This document shows positions 35,209 to 44,359 of a stretch of DNA of 64,000 nucleotides, in pieces. The notes below the pieces were generated by a model. The model saw only the letters and a list, made by a program, of their open reading frames with translations, was not told the DNA's origin and did not search any database. The stretch is from NCBI GenBank assembly GCA_963629305.1, contig CAVGIJ010000009.1:19223-83222 (forward strand), given 5' to 3'. A program made the position numbers and the translations under genes. Origin of the DNA: UBA1227 sp963629305 (lineage in GTDB: Bacteria > Bacillota > Clostridia > Oscillospirales > Acutalibacteraceae). The first letter of the stretch is position 1. Every line of letters begins with the position of its first letter.

Positions 35209-35832
35209 TTATTCTGCTTCACCGCTTATTTTAGTCTCAATAAGTCGAGCAGTATAAAGAATTTGCTCTTTCAGGCGCTCGTCATCACCGTCATTGTGAA
35301 TGACAACATCAGAATTTTTTATAAAAAAGCTTTCATCGTGCTGTGCCGACATGCGAAGTCGTGCACTCTCCTCATCAATACCGTCTCTCTTTGTAATGCG
35401 CGAAAGTCTCATCTCCTGCGGTGCGGTCACAGACACGATAAACCCGCATTTGTCGGAAAGTCCGCTTTCAAAGAGCTGTGGTGCATCTATAAGTACAGCC
35501 TCGTAGCCGTTCCAGAATTCCCCGTTTACCTTTTTCATTATAAGCCTGACTATTTCAGGATGCGTTATCGAGTTGAGAAGCGCTGTCTGTGACGGATCCG
35601 AAAATGCACGCTGTGCAAGCACCTTTCTGTTAAGAGTTCCGTCTTCATTGAGAGTACCGGGACCAAAAGCCATTGAGAGCTGCGTTAAAATCGGAGACCC
35701 TTTTTCAGTTATGAGTGCTGCAATTTTATCGGCATCTATAACAGCATATCCGTATTTTTTCAGCATTTCACAAACTGTGCTTTTCCCCGCACCGGTCTGA
35801 CCGGTAACTCCTACTATAATTGCACGACGCAT
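35209..35832 (-). CDS. coaE: Dephospho-CoA kinase
   Basis: Final step of coenzyme A synthesis. 207 residues with Walker A GVTGQTGAGKSTV (residues 7-19), VIDADKIAALI and LIDAPQLFESGL for substrate binding, and the lid RITKRDGIDEESARLRM. Sits between tsaC (10 bases) and the M18 gene (28 bases). Confidence 0.95.
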   Translation of the reverse strand: MRRAIIVGVTGQTGAGKSTVCEMLKKYGYAVIDADKIAALITEKGSPILTQLSMAFGPGTLNEDGTLNRKVLAQRAFSDPSQTALLNSITHPEIVRLIMKKVNGEFWNGYEAVLIDAPQLFESGLSDKCGFIVSVTAPQEMRLSRITKRDGIDEESARLRMSAQHDESFFIKNSDVVIHNDGDDERLKEQILYTARLIETKISGEAE

Positions 35833-35842
35833 AATATGCTCC

Positions 35843-36865
35843 TTAAAGTTTTATTACTTTGAACTCCGCGGCACGAAGAAGTCTGTTCATAACCGCAAGG
35901 CCTACCCCATCGTATGACGGGCAATGTACATATACCGATGAAAGTCCAAGTTCATCACACTCTCTGAGTGCGGCAAACAACTTGTGCGCATGTGCACAGT
36001 CATCGTCCTTTTCACCGAATGAAAGTGTCTTGCAAATGAAGCCGTCTTCTTCACCGTCAAATACAAGTGCAGCTGTTTTAGATGCTCCGTTTTTCTCTGC
36101 GACCTCATTGACAAACTTTTTAAAGTTTTCTTTGTCTGCATCTACAACCGTAACATCTGCATTCGGCGAATAGTGCTTATACTTCATTCCCGGGCTTGCG
36201 GCGCACTCACCCTCTTTGAGTTTACCGAGAACGGCATCATCAATTTCAATCTCACCGAGAACCTCTTCAAGCTCATCCGGAGTAACTCTTCCGGGACGGA
36301 GAAGTCTCGGTTTTCTTGTACACAGCGTTATAACGGTGGATTCAACTCCGACACCGCACGTGCCCCCGTCAAGAACCGCATCTATCTTTCCGTTCATGTC
36401 ATGCATGACATGTTCTGCGGTTGTCGGGCTCGGCTTGCCGGACGTGTTTGCCGACGGTGCCGCAAGAGGCACGCCTGCAGCATCAATTATCTTCCTTGCA
36501 AGCGGGTGTGACGGCATGCGTATTGCGACCGTCAAAAGCCCGGCGCTCACCTCATCCGGTATTATGTCGGACTTTTCCATGATAATGGTGAGCGGACCCG
36601 GCCAGAACACGTCGGCCAAGTCATAGACGACCGGAGGCACGAATGCCACAAGGTCATCAAGCTGTGAAAGCTTTGAGATATGTACAATAAGAGGATTGTC
36701 CTGCGGTCGTCCCTTTGCCTCAAATATCTTTGCAACAGCTTTGCCGTCAAGCGCATTTGCGGCAAGACCGTAGACGGTCTCTGTAGGTATACCGACAAGT
36801 CCGCCGGATTTCAGGATTTTTCCGGCCTCATCAACATCTTTTTCTGTAAGTAACTTAGTTTCCAT
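35843..36865 (-). CDS. L-threonylcarbamoyladenylate synthase, Sua5 type
   Basis: Makes the threonylcarbamoyl-AMP used for the t6A37 tRNA modification. 340 residues: an N-terminal YrdC domain (GLVGIPTETVYGLAANALDG; SANTSGKPSPTTA) and a C-terminal Sua5 domain after the linker SPGMKYKHYSPNADV. Starts seven bases after prfA ends. The company of prfA is common in Firmicutes, although prmC, often between them, is absent here. Confidence 0.95.
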   Translation of the reverse strand: METKLLTEKDVDEAGKILKSGGLVGIPTETVYGLAANALDGKAVAKIFEAKGRPQDNPLIVHISKLSQLDDLVAFVPPVVYDLADVFWPGPLTIIMEKSDIIPDEVSAGLLTVAIRMPSHPLARKIIDAAGVPLAAPSANTSGKPSPTTAEHVMHDMNGKIDAVLDGGTCGVGVESTVITLCTRKPRLLRPGRVTPDELEEVLGEIEIDDAVLGKLKEGECAASPGMKYKHYSPNADVTVVDADKENFKKFVNEVAEKNGASKTAALVFDGEEDGFICKTLSFGEKDDDCAHAHKLFAALRECDELGLSSVYVHCPSYDGVGLAVMNRLLRAAEFKVIKL

Positions 36866-36872
36866 TTAAAAA

Positions 36873-37943
36873 TCACACTTCTGCTTTTAACTTTTCAGCT
36901 GTATCTGCCGTTATGAGCGCATCAATAAGCTCATCAAGATCGCCGTTCATTATAGCCTCTATTTTGTAAAGAGTGAGGTTTATACGGTGATCAGACACAC
37001 GTCCCTGCGGGAAGTTGTAAGTTCTTATACGCTCACTTCTGTCGCCTGTGCCGACCATTGACTTTCTTGCGTCGGCAATCTCGGCATCATGCTTTGCCTG
37101 TTCAATATCAAAAAGACGTGAACGCAAAATTTTCAGCGCCTTGTCTTTGTTTTTATACTGACTTCTCTCGTCCTGGCACTCGACCACCATCCCGGTCGGA
37201 ATATGCGTTACACGGATTGCGGACGATGTCTTGTTTACCTTCTGCCCGCCGGCACCGCTCGAGCGGAATACATCAATCTTTACGTCGGCAGGGTCAAGCT
37301 CAAAGTCAACATCCTCGGCTTCAGGTAAAACCGCAACCGTAACCGTTGATGTCTGAATGCGCCCCTGCGATTCCGTCTCAGGCACACGCTGAACACGGTG
37401 TACACCGCTTTCAAACTTGAAGCGCGAATACGCACCGTCTCCCTTTACTTCGAAGCTTATCTCTTTATAGCCACCGAGCTCCGTCGGGTTTTCATTGAGA
37501 ACTTCCGTTTTAAAGCCATGCGCCTCCGAATACATGGTATACATGCGGTACAGCGAATTTGCAAAAAGGGCCGCCTCTTCGCCTCCGGCGCCGGCACGTA
37601 TCTCAACTATAACGTTTTTGTCATCGTTCGGGTCACGCGGAAGCAACAACACCTTGAGTTCTTCGGATATACGTTCAACATCTTCTTTTGCAGACTCAAA
37701 CTCCTCCTGAACCATCTCCTTAAAATCAGGATCAAGTCCGCCCGCCTCCAAAAGATCTTTTGCCTCGCAAAAGGACGACTCAGCCTTTTTATACTCGCGA
37801 AACTTTTCAACAACGGGGGTTATCTGCTTCAGTTCTTTCATGAGCGATGTATACTGCTCAATATCGGAAACAACCTCCGGATCTGATAACAGTTCATTCA
37901 CCGTTTCAAAACGTTCTTCAACTTTTGTCAATTTATCTGTCAT
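36873..37943 (-). CDS. prfA: Peptide chain release factor 1
   Basis: Recognises UAA and UAG and releases the finished peptide. 356 residues. The catalytic GGQ is in SSGAGGQKVNKTSSAIRVTH. The codon-recognition tripeptide region reads RVPETESQGR. Release-factor type 1 rather than 2 is indicated by the domain lengths and the absence of a programmed frameshift. First gene of prfA-tsaC-coaE-(M18). Confidence 0.96.
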   Translation of the reverse strand: MTDKLTKVEERFETVNELLSDPEVVSDIEQYTSLMKELKQITPVVEKFREYKKAESSFCEAKDLLEAGGLDPDFKEMVQEEFESAKEDVERISEELKVLLLPRDPNDDKNVIVEIRAGAGGEEAALFANSLYRMYTMYSEAHGFKTEVLNENPTELGGYKEISFEVKGDGAYSRFKFESGVHRVQRVPETESQGRIQTSTVTVAVLPEAEDVDFELDPADVKIDVFRSSGAGGQKVNKTSSAIRVTHIPTGMVVECQDERSQYKNKDKALKILRSRLFDIEQAKHDAEIADARKSMVGTGDRSERIRTYNFPQGRVSDHRINLTLYKIEAIMNGDLDELIDALITADTAEKLKAEV

Positions 37944-38024
37944 AAAGAAAAATGCCTTTCATAATTCGTGTCATAAATCATATATAAAAAAACCTAAATT
38001 AGTATATCACAAAGCCTTGAAATA

Positions 38025-38033
38025 TGATATACT
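38025..38033 (+). promoter_or_regulatory. Extended -10 promoter for nadE
   Basis: TGATATACT gives a TGN-extended -10 with no clear -35, 34 bases before the nadE start. AAGGAG precedes the ATG. Confidence 0.5.
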
Positions 38034-38066
38034 TTACCCAAATTTTTGAAAAGGAGATAATAACAA

Positions 38067-38813
38067 ATGGCAAACACATACACATTTGATGCAAAAGACG
38101 CCACAGAAAAATGTGTGAAATGGATAAGAGAGTGGTTCGACAAGAACGGCAAAGGCTGCAATGCAATTGTTGGTATCTCCGGCGGTAAGGACAGCTCAAC
38201 CGTCGCTGCACTTTGTGTAAAAGCACTCGGGAAAGACCGTGTTATCGGCGTGATGATGCCTCAGGGCGAGCAGTTTGACATTGACTATTCCATAGAATTA
38301 TGCAAGCTTCTTGACATAAAGAATTATACGATAAATATAAAAGACGCCGTTGACGGTGTATACGCTGCAACAGACGGCAAATTCGAGATCACCCAACAGT
38401 CAAAATTCAATCTTCCCGCACGTATCCGCATGGCAACACTTTACTTTGTAGGCGCTTCAAACAACGGACGTGTTGCCAACACCTGTAACCTTTCCGAGGA
38501 CTGGGTAGGCTACGCAACCAGATATGGCGACGGTGCCGGTGATTTCGGCCCGCTCTCACACTTTACGGTTGAAGAGGTCATCGCAATAGGCCGTGAGCTC
38601 GGCCTTCCCGAAAAATTTGTGAAGAAGCCCCCCATCGACGGACTCTGCGGAAAAACAGATGAGGACAATCTCGGCTTTACCTATCAGACACTTGACGACT
38701 ACATACGTCGCGGAATTGAACCGTCTCCCGAAATAAAGGAAAAGATAGACCGCATGCATGAGATAAACAAATTCAAACTCGAGTATTTTCCGACTTTCAA
38801 ATATTTCGACTGA
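38067..38813 (+). CDS. nadE: NAD+ synthetase, ammonia-dependent
   Basis: Amidates nicotinic-acid adenine dinucleotide. 248 residues, so no glutaminase domain: ammonia is the nitrogen donor. The PP-loop is VGISGGKDSSTVAAL (about residues 35-49). NAD-binding segments ARIRMATLYFVG, NLSEDWVGYATRYGDGAGDF and KKPPIDGLCGKTDEDNLG follow. Monocistronic, with a strong terminator. Confidence 0.96.
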   Translation: MANTYTFDAKDATEKCVKWIREWFDKNGKGCNAIVGISGGKDSSTVAALCVKALGKDRVIGVMMPQGEQFDIDYSIELCKLLDIKNYTINIKDAVDGVYAATDGKFEITQQSKFNLPARIRMATLYFVGASNNGRVANTCNLSEDWVGYATRYGDGAGDFGPLSHFTVEEVIAIGRELGLPEKFVKKPPIDGLCGKTDEDNLGFTYQTLDDYIRRGIEPSPEIKEKIDRMHEINKFKLEYFPTFKYFD

Positions 38814-38848
38814 TTTGTTCAACAAATGCACCCCACAGGCGTTCAAAA

Positions 38849-38880
38849 AGGCTTCGGATAAAAATCCGAAGCCTTTTTTC
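38849..38880. terminator. Terminator between nadE and the ACT gene
   Basis: AGGCTTCGGAT pairs with ATCCGAAGCCT across 4 bases, then TTTTT. AAAA before the stem allows minus-strand use. Confidence 0.88.
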
Positions 38881-38901
38881 ATCCAAGCCGCCGCTTTGCT
38901 C

Positions 38902-39333
38902 CTACACTCTGTATATGTCTGCGGGATTTGCAAGTGCGTATCCTGCCTTATCAAGTACCGCCTCGGCACGCGGGATGTCATCCGTGCGTACAACCATAAG
39001 AGCTTTCCCGGTAGTCTTTCCGACACAGGCATACATGTACTCAACGCTTATTTCGTTGTCGGCAAAAACCTTAAGAGCTCCCGCCACACCGCCAGGAACG
39101 TCGTCCATAACAACCGCAACAACATCCGTTATCTTCACCACAACGCCGCTGTCAGAGAGTATTTTTTTTGCCTCCTCCGGTTTATTAACAATAAGTCTCA
39201 GAACACCGAAATCAGTGGTGTCGGCAAGAGATAAAGAACTTATGTCAATGTCATTATCCGCAAGTGCCAAAGTTATGGCGTGAAGTCTGCCTTTTTTATT
39301 TTCCACAAAAACTGAAAGCTGTTTTATAATCAT
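38902..39333 (-). CDS. Tandem ACT-domain protein
   Basis: 143 residues made of two ACT folds: IIKQLSVFVENKKGRLHAI and PGGVAGALKVFADNEISVEY. ACT domains bind amino acids. It has no catalytic partner in the same chain. It lies 27 bases after the phenylacetate-CoA ligase gene, an association common in anaerobes, and falls under the same T-box leader. An amino-acid-sensing role for the ligase is plausible but inferred. Confidence 0.9.
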   Translation of the reverse strand: MIIKQLSVFVENKKGRLHAITLALADNDIDISSLSLADTTDFGVLRLIVNKPEEAKKILSDSGVVVKITDVVAVVMDDVPGGVAGALKVFADNEISVEYMYACVGKTTGKALMVVRTDDIPRAEAVLDKAGYALANPADIYRV

Positions 39334-39360
39334 AATACCATCTCCGTTTCCTGCTTTTAA

Positions 39361-40680
39361 TTATACATTATGAAGATTTCTGTTATCAATAACACGTTTT
39401 GCTTTTCCCTCAGAACGCGCTATTGATTTCGGGTTTACAAGGTGAACCTTTGCTCCTATACCAAGTGTTGATCGGAGCTTTTCGGTAATCGTCTTTTCGA
39501 TTCTTTCAATGGATTTTACATCGTCGGTGAAGAGATCCTCGCTCATTTCAACATTTACGTCGAAAGTATCCGTGTTGTTCTCTCTTCCGACAAATATCTG
39601 GTAGTTCGGAGTGATTTCACCGCCGGCAACCTTAAGAAGAACTTCCTCAATCTGTGACGGGAATACATTGACGCCGCGTATGATAAGCATGTCATCGGAT
39701 CTGCCCTGAGGTTTATTCATACGGACATGTGTTCTTCCGCATGCGCACTTTTCATAATTCAGCGAGCAGATATCTCTTGTGCGATAACGTATAACCGGGA
39801 AAGCCTCTTTTGTAAGCGATGTAAATACCAATTCGCCCGTAGATCCTTCAGGTAAAACCTCACCGGTATCAGGGTCTATAACTTCAACTATGAAATTATC
39901 CTCCCATATATGCATGCCGCTCTGACACTCACATTCACATGAAACACCGGGACCGAGAACCTCGGAGAGTCCGTATATGTCATACGCCTTGATTCCGAGT
40001 TTTTCCTCAATCTTCTTTCTCATTTCTTCTGTCCACGGCTCTGCGCCGAAAATGCCGGCCTTAAGGCTCAGTTGATCTTTTACGCCCATACGCTCTATTT
40101 CTTCACCGAGATACATCGCATATGACGGTGTGCAGCAAAGAACCGTAGCGCCGAAATCGATCATTGTCTGGATTTGAAGCTGTGTGTTTCCCGATGACAT
40201 CGGAATAACGGTAGCCCCTATCTTTTCAGCACCTGCATGTGCACCGAATCCGCCGGTGAAAAGGCCGTATCCGAATGACACTTGAACAATATCGTCCTTT
40301 GTTGCACCTATTGCAACCAGCATACGTGCAAAACAGTCGGCCCACATTTCAAGGTCACTTTCCGTATACCCTACAACTATACGTTTCCCGGTAGTTCCCG
40401 ACGATGCATGAACGCGTTTTACCTCAGACATCGGAACGGCAAATAAACCATACGGATAGTAATCTCTCAAATCTTTCTTATACGAAAACGGGAGCTTCGG
40501 AAGATCCTCTATTCCGTGGATATCCTCAGGCTTAAGTCCTGCCTCATCCATACGCGTTCTGAAACATTCGACATTTTCATATGAACGTTTTACCACTGAA
40601 ACCAGTCTCTCACTTTGAAGTTTTTTAAGTTCCTCCCTCGACATTGTTTCAATATCGGGATGCATGATTTTTTCTGTCAT
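39361..40680 (-). CDS. paaK: Phenylacetate--CoA ligase
   Basis: AMP-forming ligase that activates phenylacetate or related aryl acids to CoA thioesters. About 439 residues from ATG 40680, spaced from AGGTG; GTG 40692 overlaps that site. The AMP-binding motif is VHASSGTTGKRIVVGY, followed by YDIYGLSEVLGPGV, ELVFTSLTKEAFPVIRYRTRD and the C-terminal domain with a mobile lysine (SIARSEGKAKRV). In anaerobes it often works with indolepyruvate ferredoxin oxidoreductase, not seen here. Controlled by the T-box leader upstream. Confidence 0.94.
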   Translation of the reverse strand: MTEKIMHPDIETMSREELKKLQSERLVSVVKRSYENVECFRTRMDEAGLKPEDIHGIEDLPKLPFSYKKDLRDYYPYGLFAVPMSEVKRVHASSGTTGKRIVVGYTESDLEMWADCFARMLVAIGATKDDIVQVSFGYGLFTGGFGAHAGAEKIGATVIPMSSGNTQLQIQTMIDFGATVLCCTPSYAMYLGEEIERMGVKDQLSLKAGIFGAEPWTEEMRKKIEEKLGIKAYDIYGLSEVLGPGVSCECECQSGMHIWEDNFIVEVIDPDTGEVLPEGSTGELVFTSLTKEAFPVIRYRTRDICSLNYEKCACGRTHVRMNKPQGRSDDMLIIRGVNVFPSQIEEVLLKVAGGEITPNYQIFVGRENNTDTFDVNVEMSEDLFTDDVKSIERIEKTITEKLRSTLGIGAKVHLVNPKSIARSEGKAKRVIDNRNLHNV

Positions 40681-40732
40681 TTTAAGTTTCACCTCATTAT
40701 AGATTTTGTGAGCTTTTATGCAGAAAACAAAA

Positions 40733-41000
40733 AGTCCTCTGCAGTTTCCTGCAGAGGACGATTAATAAACCGTGGTACCACCTCTGGTTCGCCGTCACCT
40801 CACAGTGCCGGCCTTATCGGGTACTTCATACCCTAGTGCTGTTACGGGCACTCCCGTTGCTTCCTACTGTAATTTTCAGCGCACAACTCTCGGAAGGAAT
40901 TCGCAGTAAATATATCCGATGCCTCGCACCATCCGGCATTTCTCTGAAGATATCTAAAACTGTTACTGGTTTCCGGTCATAGTCTTTAGAACCAATATTC
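40733..41000 (-). ncRNA. T-box leader of the paaK-ACT operon
   Basis: Minus-strand leader with T-box hallmarks: stem I containing CAGAGAAATGCCGGATGGTG, the antiterminator T-box GGTGGTACCACGGT (complement at about 40770-40783), and a terminator GTCCTCTGCAG/CTGCAGAGGAC with TTTTTG (about 40733-40760). Uncharged tRNA would favour readthrough. The AGTA and GAA pieces of the specifier loop are visible. The triplet directly before CGAA is CTG, but the pairing is ambiguous, so I do not assign the amino acid. Confidence 0.93.
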
Positions 41001-41051
41001 AATTGATTGATGTCGTTAATATATCACTTTTGCATTGCCTCGTCAAGAATT

Positions 41052-41615
41052 TTAAAAAATTTCTTTTGCCGCTACAATACAATCCACTTTTTTGTCGTGT
41101 TCCTCAACCTCGAGTGTATCAAAAAGTTGAAAATCATATGCAAGCGCAATTTTTGTTATCTCTATGCCTTTTTCTTCGGCTTTTTCAATATATCTGTCGT
41201 AATAACCGCCGCCGTATCCTATACGAGTATGATCCTTGCCGAACGCAAGACCGGGCATTATCATAAGCGCCTTTTTAAACTGCGGAATCTTATTGACCTC
41301 GGCCTTCGGCTCGGGTATCCCGCAAAAGCCCGATTCTATTTGGTCAAACGAATCGATTTCAAAAAAATCCATTTGTCCTTCTCCGGTAACTCTCGGAACA
41401 GCAACAGTCTTTTTATCTGCCCACGCTCTTTTGATAATTTCGTCCGTTTTTATTTCTGTATTATATGCGAGATAAGGCAAAATAACAGAAGCATTTTTAT
41501 AGGCATCCGTTTTACAGAATTGTATGGCAATTTTTTGTGAACATTCTTCTACATCTGACGTCGTCAACAGTTTCTTTTTCTCCTTAATCTTTATCCTTAT
41601 TTCCTTTTTTTCCAT
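41052..41615 (-). CDS. 5-formyltetrahydrofolate cyclo-ligase
   Basis: Converts 5-formyl-THF to 5,10-methenyl-THF with ATP. 187 residues from ATG 41615, with GAGGTG upstream. Family motifs: KAEVNKIPQFKKALMIMPGL and RIGYGGGYYDRYIEKAE. It is divergent from the fhs-led one-carbon cluster and would return stored formyl-folate to the methenyl-THF pool used by FchA and FolD. Confidence 0.95.
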   Translation of the reverse strand: MEKKEIRIKIKEKKKLLTTSDVEECSQKIAIQFCKTDAYKNASVILPYLAYNTEIKTDEIIKRAWADKKTVAVPRVTGEGQMDFFEIDSFDQIESGFCGIPEPKAEVNKIPQFKKALMIMPGLAFGKDHTRIGYGGGYYDRYIEKAEEKGIEITKIALAYDFQLFDTLEVEEHDKKVDCIVAAKEIF

Positions 41616-41791
41616 GGCAATCACCTCGAAATTAAATGAACATCAAACGTTTTCTTCTTTAATACTAGCAATTTTGCCCCAAATAATCAACAAAAAAATA
41701 AGACACTTTTTGTGATATGCTACGAATCGTTGTGAAATCATGAAAAAAAAACTCATAAAAGCGGATTTAAAAGGACTGATTTTTCCTTTAT

Positions 41792-41809
41792 TATTGGGAT
41801 ATCCCAATA
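41792..41809. promoter_or_regulatory. Perfect 18-base palindrome upstream of fhs
   Basis: TATTGGGATATCCCAATA is its own complement. It lies about 150 bases before the fhs start and 48 bases before a possible -10 (TATACT, 41857-41862; -35 weak). The position between divergent one-carbon genes suits a regulator site. The flanks of 41625-41940 hold no convincing gene. Confidence 0.6.
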
Positions 41810-41940
41810 TTTTATGAACATGCTTCGTTTCATTCAGGAACACATTGAAAGTAAAATATACTTTTTAGAGGGGAAATATTGTGATAAAATTATTAGCGGA
41901 ATTATTTTTACACAACAAAAAAGGAAAGGTGGAAAAAACA

Positions 41941-43617
41941 ATGGCATTTAAAAGCGACATTGAAATCGCACAGGAAGCAACTCCTTCACACATCCGGGAG
42001 ATTGCCGCAAAGATAGGTCTCACCGAAGACGACCTCGAGTACTACGGAAAGTACAAGGCAAAGGTTGACTACAACCTGATGAAAAAGGAGAAGCCTGATC
42101 ATAAAGCAAAGCTTATCCTTTGTACTGCAATCAACCCTACTCCCGCAGGAGAAGGAAAGACAACAACCACAGTCGGCGTAGGAGATGCACTCTCTCTTCT
42201 CGGTAAGAAATGCGTTCTCGCACTCAGAGAGCCTTCACTCGGTCCGGTATTCGGAGTAAAGGGCGGTGCTGCCGGCGGCGGATATGCTCAGGTTATACCG
42301 ATGGAAGACATCAATCTTCACTTCACCGGAGACTTCCATGCAATCGGAGCCGCAAACAATCTTCTTGCAGCAATGCTTGACAACCACATCTATCAGGGCA
42401 ACGCTCTCGATATTGATACACGTCGTGTTGTATGGAGACGTTGCGTTGACATGAACGACAGACAGCTTCGAAACGTTGTTGACGGTCTCGGCGGAAAAGC
42501 TCAGGGCGTTCCTCGCGAGGACGGTTTTGACATAACCGTTGCTTCTGAAGTAATGGCAGCATTCTGCCTTGCTACAAGCATTGATGACTTGAAAGCCCGT
42601 TTTGCACGCATTGTTGTTGCCTACAACAGAAAGGGTGAGCCCGTAACAGCAGGACAGCTCAACGCACAGGGCGCTATGACCGCACTTCTTAAGGATGCTC
42701 TCAAGCCGAACCTTGTTCAAACTCTTGAGGGAACACCTGCTTTCATTCACGGCGGTCCTTTCGCTAACATCGCACACGGTTGTAACTCTGTTATGGCTAC
42801 ACGCATGGCAATGTATTTCGGTGACTATGTTGTAACTGAGGCAGGATTCGGTGCTGACCTCGGCGCAGAGAAATTCCTCGACATAAAGTGCCGTCTTGCA
42901 AATCTCCGTCCGGACGCCGTAATTATAGTTGCAACAATTAAGGCTCTCAAATATAACGGCGGAGTACCTAAGGCAGATGTAGGAAAAGAGAATCTCGAAG
43001 CACTTGAAAAAGGACTTCCGAACCTTCTCAAGCATGTTGAAAACATCACTAAAGTTTTCGGACTTCCGGCTGTTGTTGCTCTTAACCGTTTTGCAAACGA
43101 CACAGATGCCGAAATCGAGCTTGTAACACGTAAGTGTAAAGAACTCGGCGTAAATGTTAAACTTTCAGAGGTATGGGGCAAAGGCGGCAAAGGCGGAATC
43201 GAACTCGCCGAAGAAGTTATCCGTCTTTGCGAGGAGCCGAATAACTTTAAATTCTCATACGACACAGATCTTCCGATCAAAGAGAAAATCAACGCTATTG
43301 CAACAAAGATTTACGGAGCTGACGGCGTAGACTTCACTCCGAAAGCTGAAAAGGAAATTGCGGAACTTGAGTCCTTAGGCTTCGGAAAACTTCCTATCTG
43401 TATGGCTAAAACACAATATTCTCTTACCGATGATCAGACAAAGCTCGGACGTCCGACCGGATTCAGAATTACAATAAGACAGGTAACGGTTTCCGCAGGT
43501 GCGGGATTCATAGTCGCTCTTACCGGTGAAATAATGAAGATGCCGGGACTTCCGAAGGTTCCCGCAGCCGAAAGAATAGATGTTGACAACGACGGAAAAA
43601 TCACCGGACTTTTCTGA
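41941..43617 (+). CDS. fhs: Formate--tetrahydrofolate ligase
   Basis: ATP-dependent entry of formate into the folate pathway, the first folate step of the Wood-Ljungdahl methyl branch. 558 residues. P-loop region PTPAGEGKTTTTVGVGDAL, then FGVKGGAAGGGYAQVIPMED and the C-terminal GFRITIRQVTVSAGAGFIVA. Start ATG 41941 with AAAGGTGG upstream; a GTG at 41881 is open in frame but overlaps the leader. Heads the cluster fhs-fchA-folD-metV-metF-lpdA-gcvH-lplA-FNT. Confidence 0.97.
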   Translation: MAFKSDIEIAQEATPSHIREIAAKIGLTEDDLEYYGKYKAKVDYNLMKKEKPDHKAKLILCTAINPTPAGEGKTTTTVGVGDALSLLGKKCVLALREPSLGPVFGVKGGAAGGGYAQVIPMEDINLHFTGDFHAIGAANNLLAAMLDNHIYQGNALDIDTRRVVWRRCVDMNDRQLRNVVDGLGGKAQGVPREDGFDITVASEVMAAFCLATSIDDLKARFARIVVAYNRKGEPVTAGQLNAQGAMTALLKDALKPNLVQTLEGTPAFIHGGPFANIAHGCNSVMATRMAMYFGDYVVTEAGFGADLGAEKFLDIKCRLANLRPDAVIIVATIKALKYNGGVPKADVGKENLEALEKGLPNLLKHVENITKVFGLPAVVALNRFANDTDAEIELVTRKCKELGVNVKLSEVWGKGGKGGIELAEEVIRLCEEPNNFKFSYDTDLPIKEKINAIATKIYGADGVDFTPKAEKEIAELESLGFGKLPICMAKTQYSLTDDQTKLGRPTGFRITIRQVTVSAGAGFIVALTGEIMKMPGLPKVPAAERIDVDNDGKITGLF

Positions 43618-43643
43618 TACGGTTAGATATACGGAGGACAGAT

Positions 43644-44282
43644 ATGAGCAATATACCCACCTGGTCCTGTGAAAAATTTGTAGATGAGACATTCTCCAAA
43701 GCCCCCGTTCCCGGGGGCGGCGGAGTTGCCGCTTTAGTAGGCAGTATTGGCGTAGCTCTTGCCGGTATGGTATGTAACCTTACAACAGGAAAAAAGAAAT
43801 ATGCCATGTACGAGGATGACATACAAAGAATCATTAAGGAAGCAGAAAAACTTAAATCGGATCTACTGTCTCTTATAGACAAAGATGCGGAAAACTTTTA
43901 CCCTCTCTCACAGTGTTACGGTCTGCCCGCAAATACCGATGAGGAAAAGATGATAAAAGAAGAAAAAATGCAAGCAGCTCTTAAGGTTGCGATAACCGCA
44001 CCCATAGAGATAGTAAAGATCTCATACAGAGCGATAAAATTACATGAAGAACTTGCAATCAAAGGCTCGAAGCTCGCAGTTTCAGACGTAGGTTGCGGAG
44101 TTCTTTGCCTTAAATCCGCAATGGAAAGCGGATGGCTCAATGTAATGATAAACTTAAAGTCCATACATGATGAGGAATTTATCGACTCAGTTGAAGCAGA
44201 TCTTCTCCCGCTCATTGACGCAGGAGAAAAGCTTGCAGACGATATATACGAAGATGTAAAAAAACAGTTGTCGTACAGATAA
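43644..44282 (+). CDS. fchA: Methenyl-THF cyclohydrolase (formimidoyl-THF cyclodeaminase family)
   Basis: Interconverts formyl-THF and methenyl-THF. 212 residues with the family signature FSKAPVPGGGGVAALVGSIG and a predominantly helical body. ACGGAGGA precedes the ATG. In acetogens this gene stands between fhs and folD, as here; FolD alone could also do cyclohydrolysis. Confidence 0.94.
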   Translation: MSNIPTWSCEKFVDETFSKAPVPGGGGVAALVGSIGVALAGMVCNLTTGKKKYAMYEDDIQRIIKEAEKLKSDLLSLIDKDAENFYPLSQCYGLPANTDEEKMIKEEKMQAALKVAITAPIEIVKISYRAIKLHEELAIKGSKLAVSDVGCGVLCLKSAMESGWLNVMINLKSIHDEEFIDSVEADLLPLIDAGEKLADDIYEDVKKQLSYR

Positions 44283-44359
44283 CAGATTTCAATGACAGTT
44301 TTATCAACAAACACATCCGTCAACTATTGTTATAAAATGTGATAAAAGGAGTTTTAGGA

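Noticed and set aside
41643..41843. A 66-codon minus-strand frame in the fhs upstream region
   Set aside because: No ribosome site, it runs through the 18-base palindrome, and the product looks like AT-rich random sequence.
41857..41900. Possible folate riboswitch before fhs
   Set aside because: The conserved GGAGAGUAG-type core of THF riboswitches is not present.
42235..43035. A 266-codon open frame on the minus strand within fhs
   Set aside because: It is antisense to a clear, full-length formate-THF ligase and shows a cysteine- and serine-rich composition unlike a real protein.
43494..43692. Long minus-strand frames across the fhs/fchA boundary
   Set aside because: They span two well-supported plus-strand genes and have no coding signal of their own.
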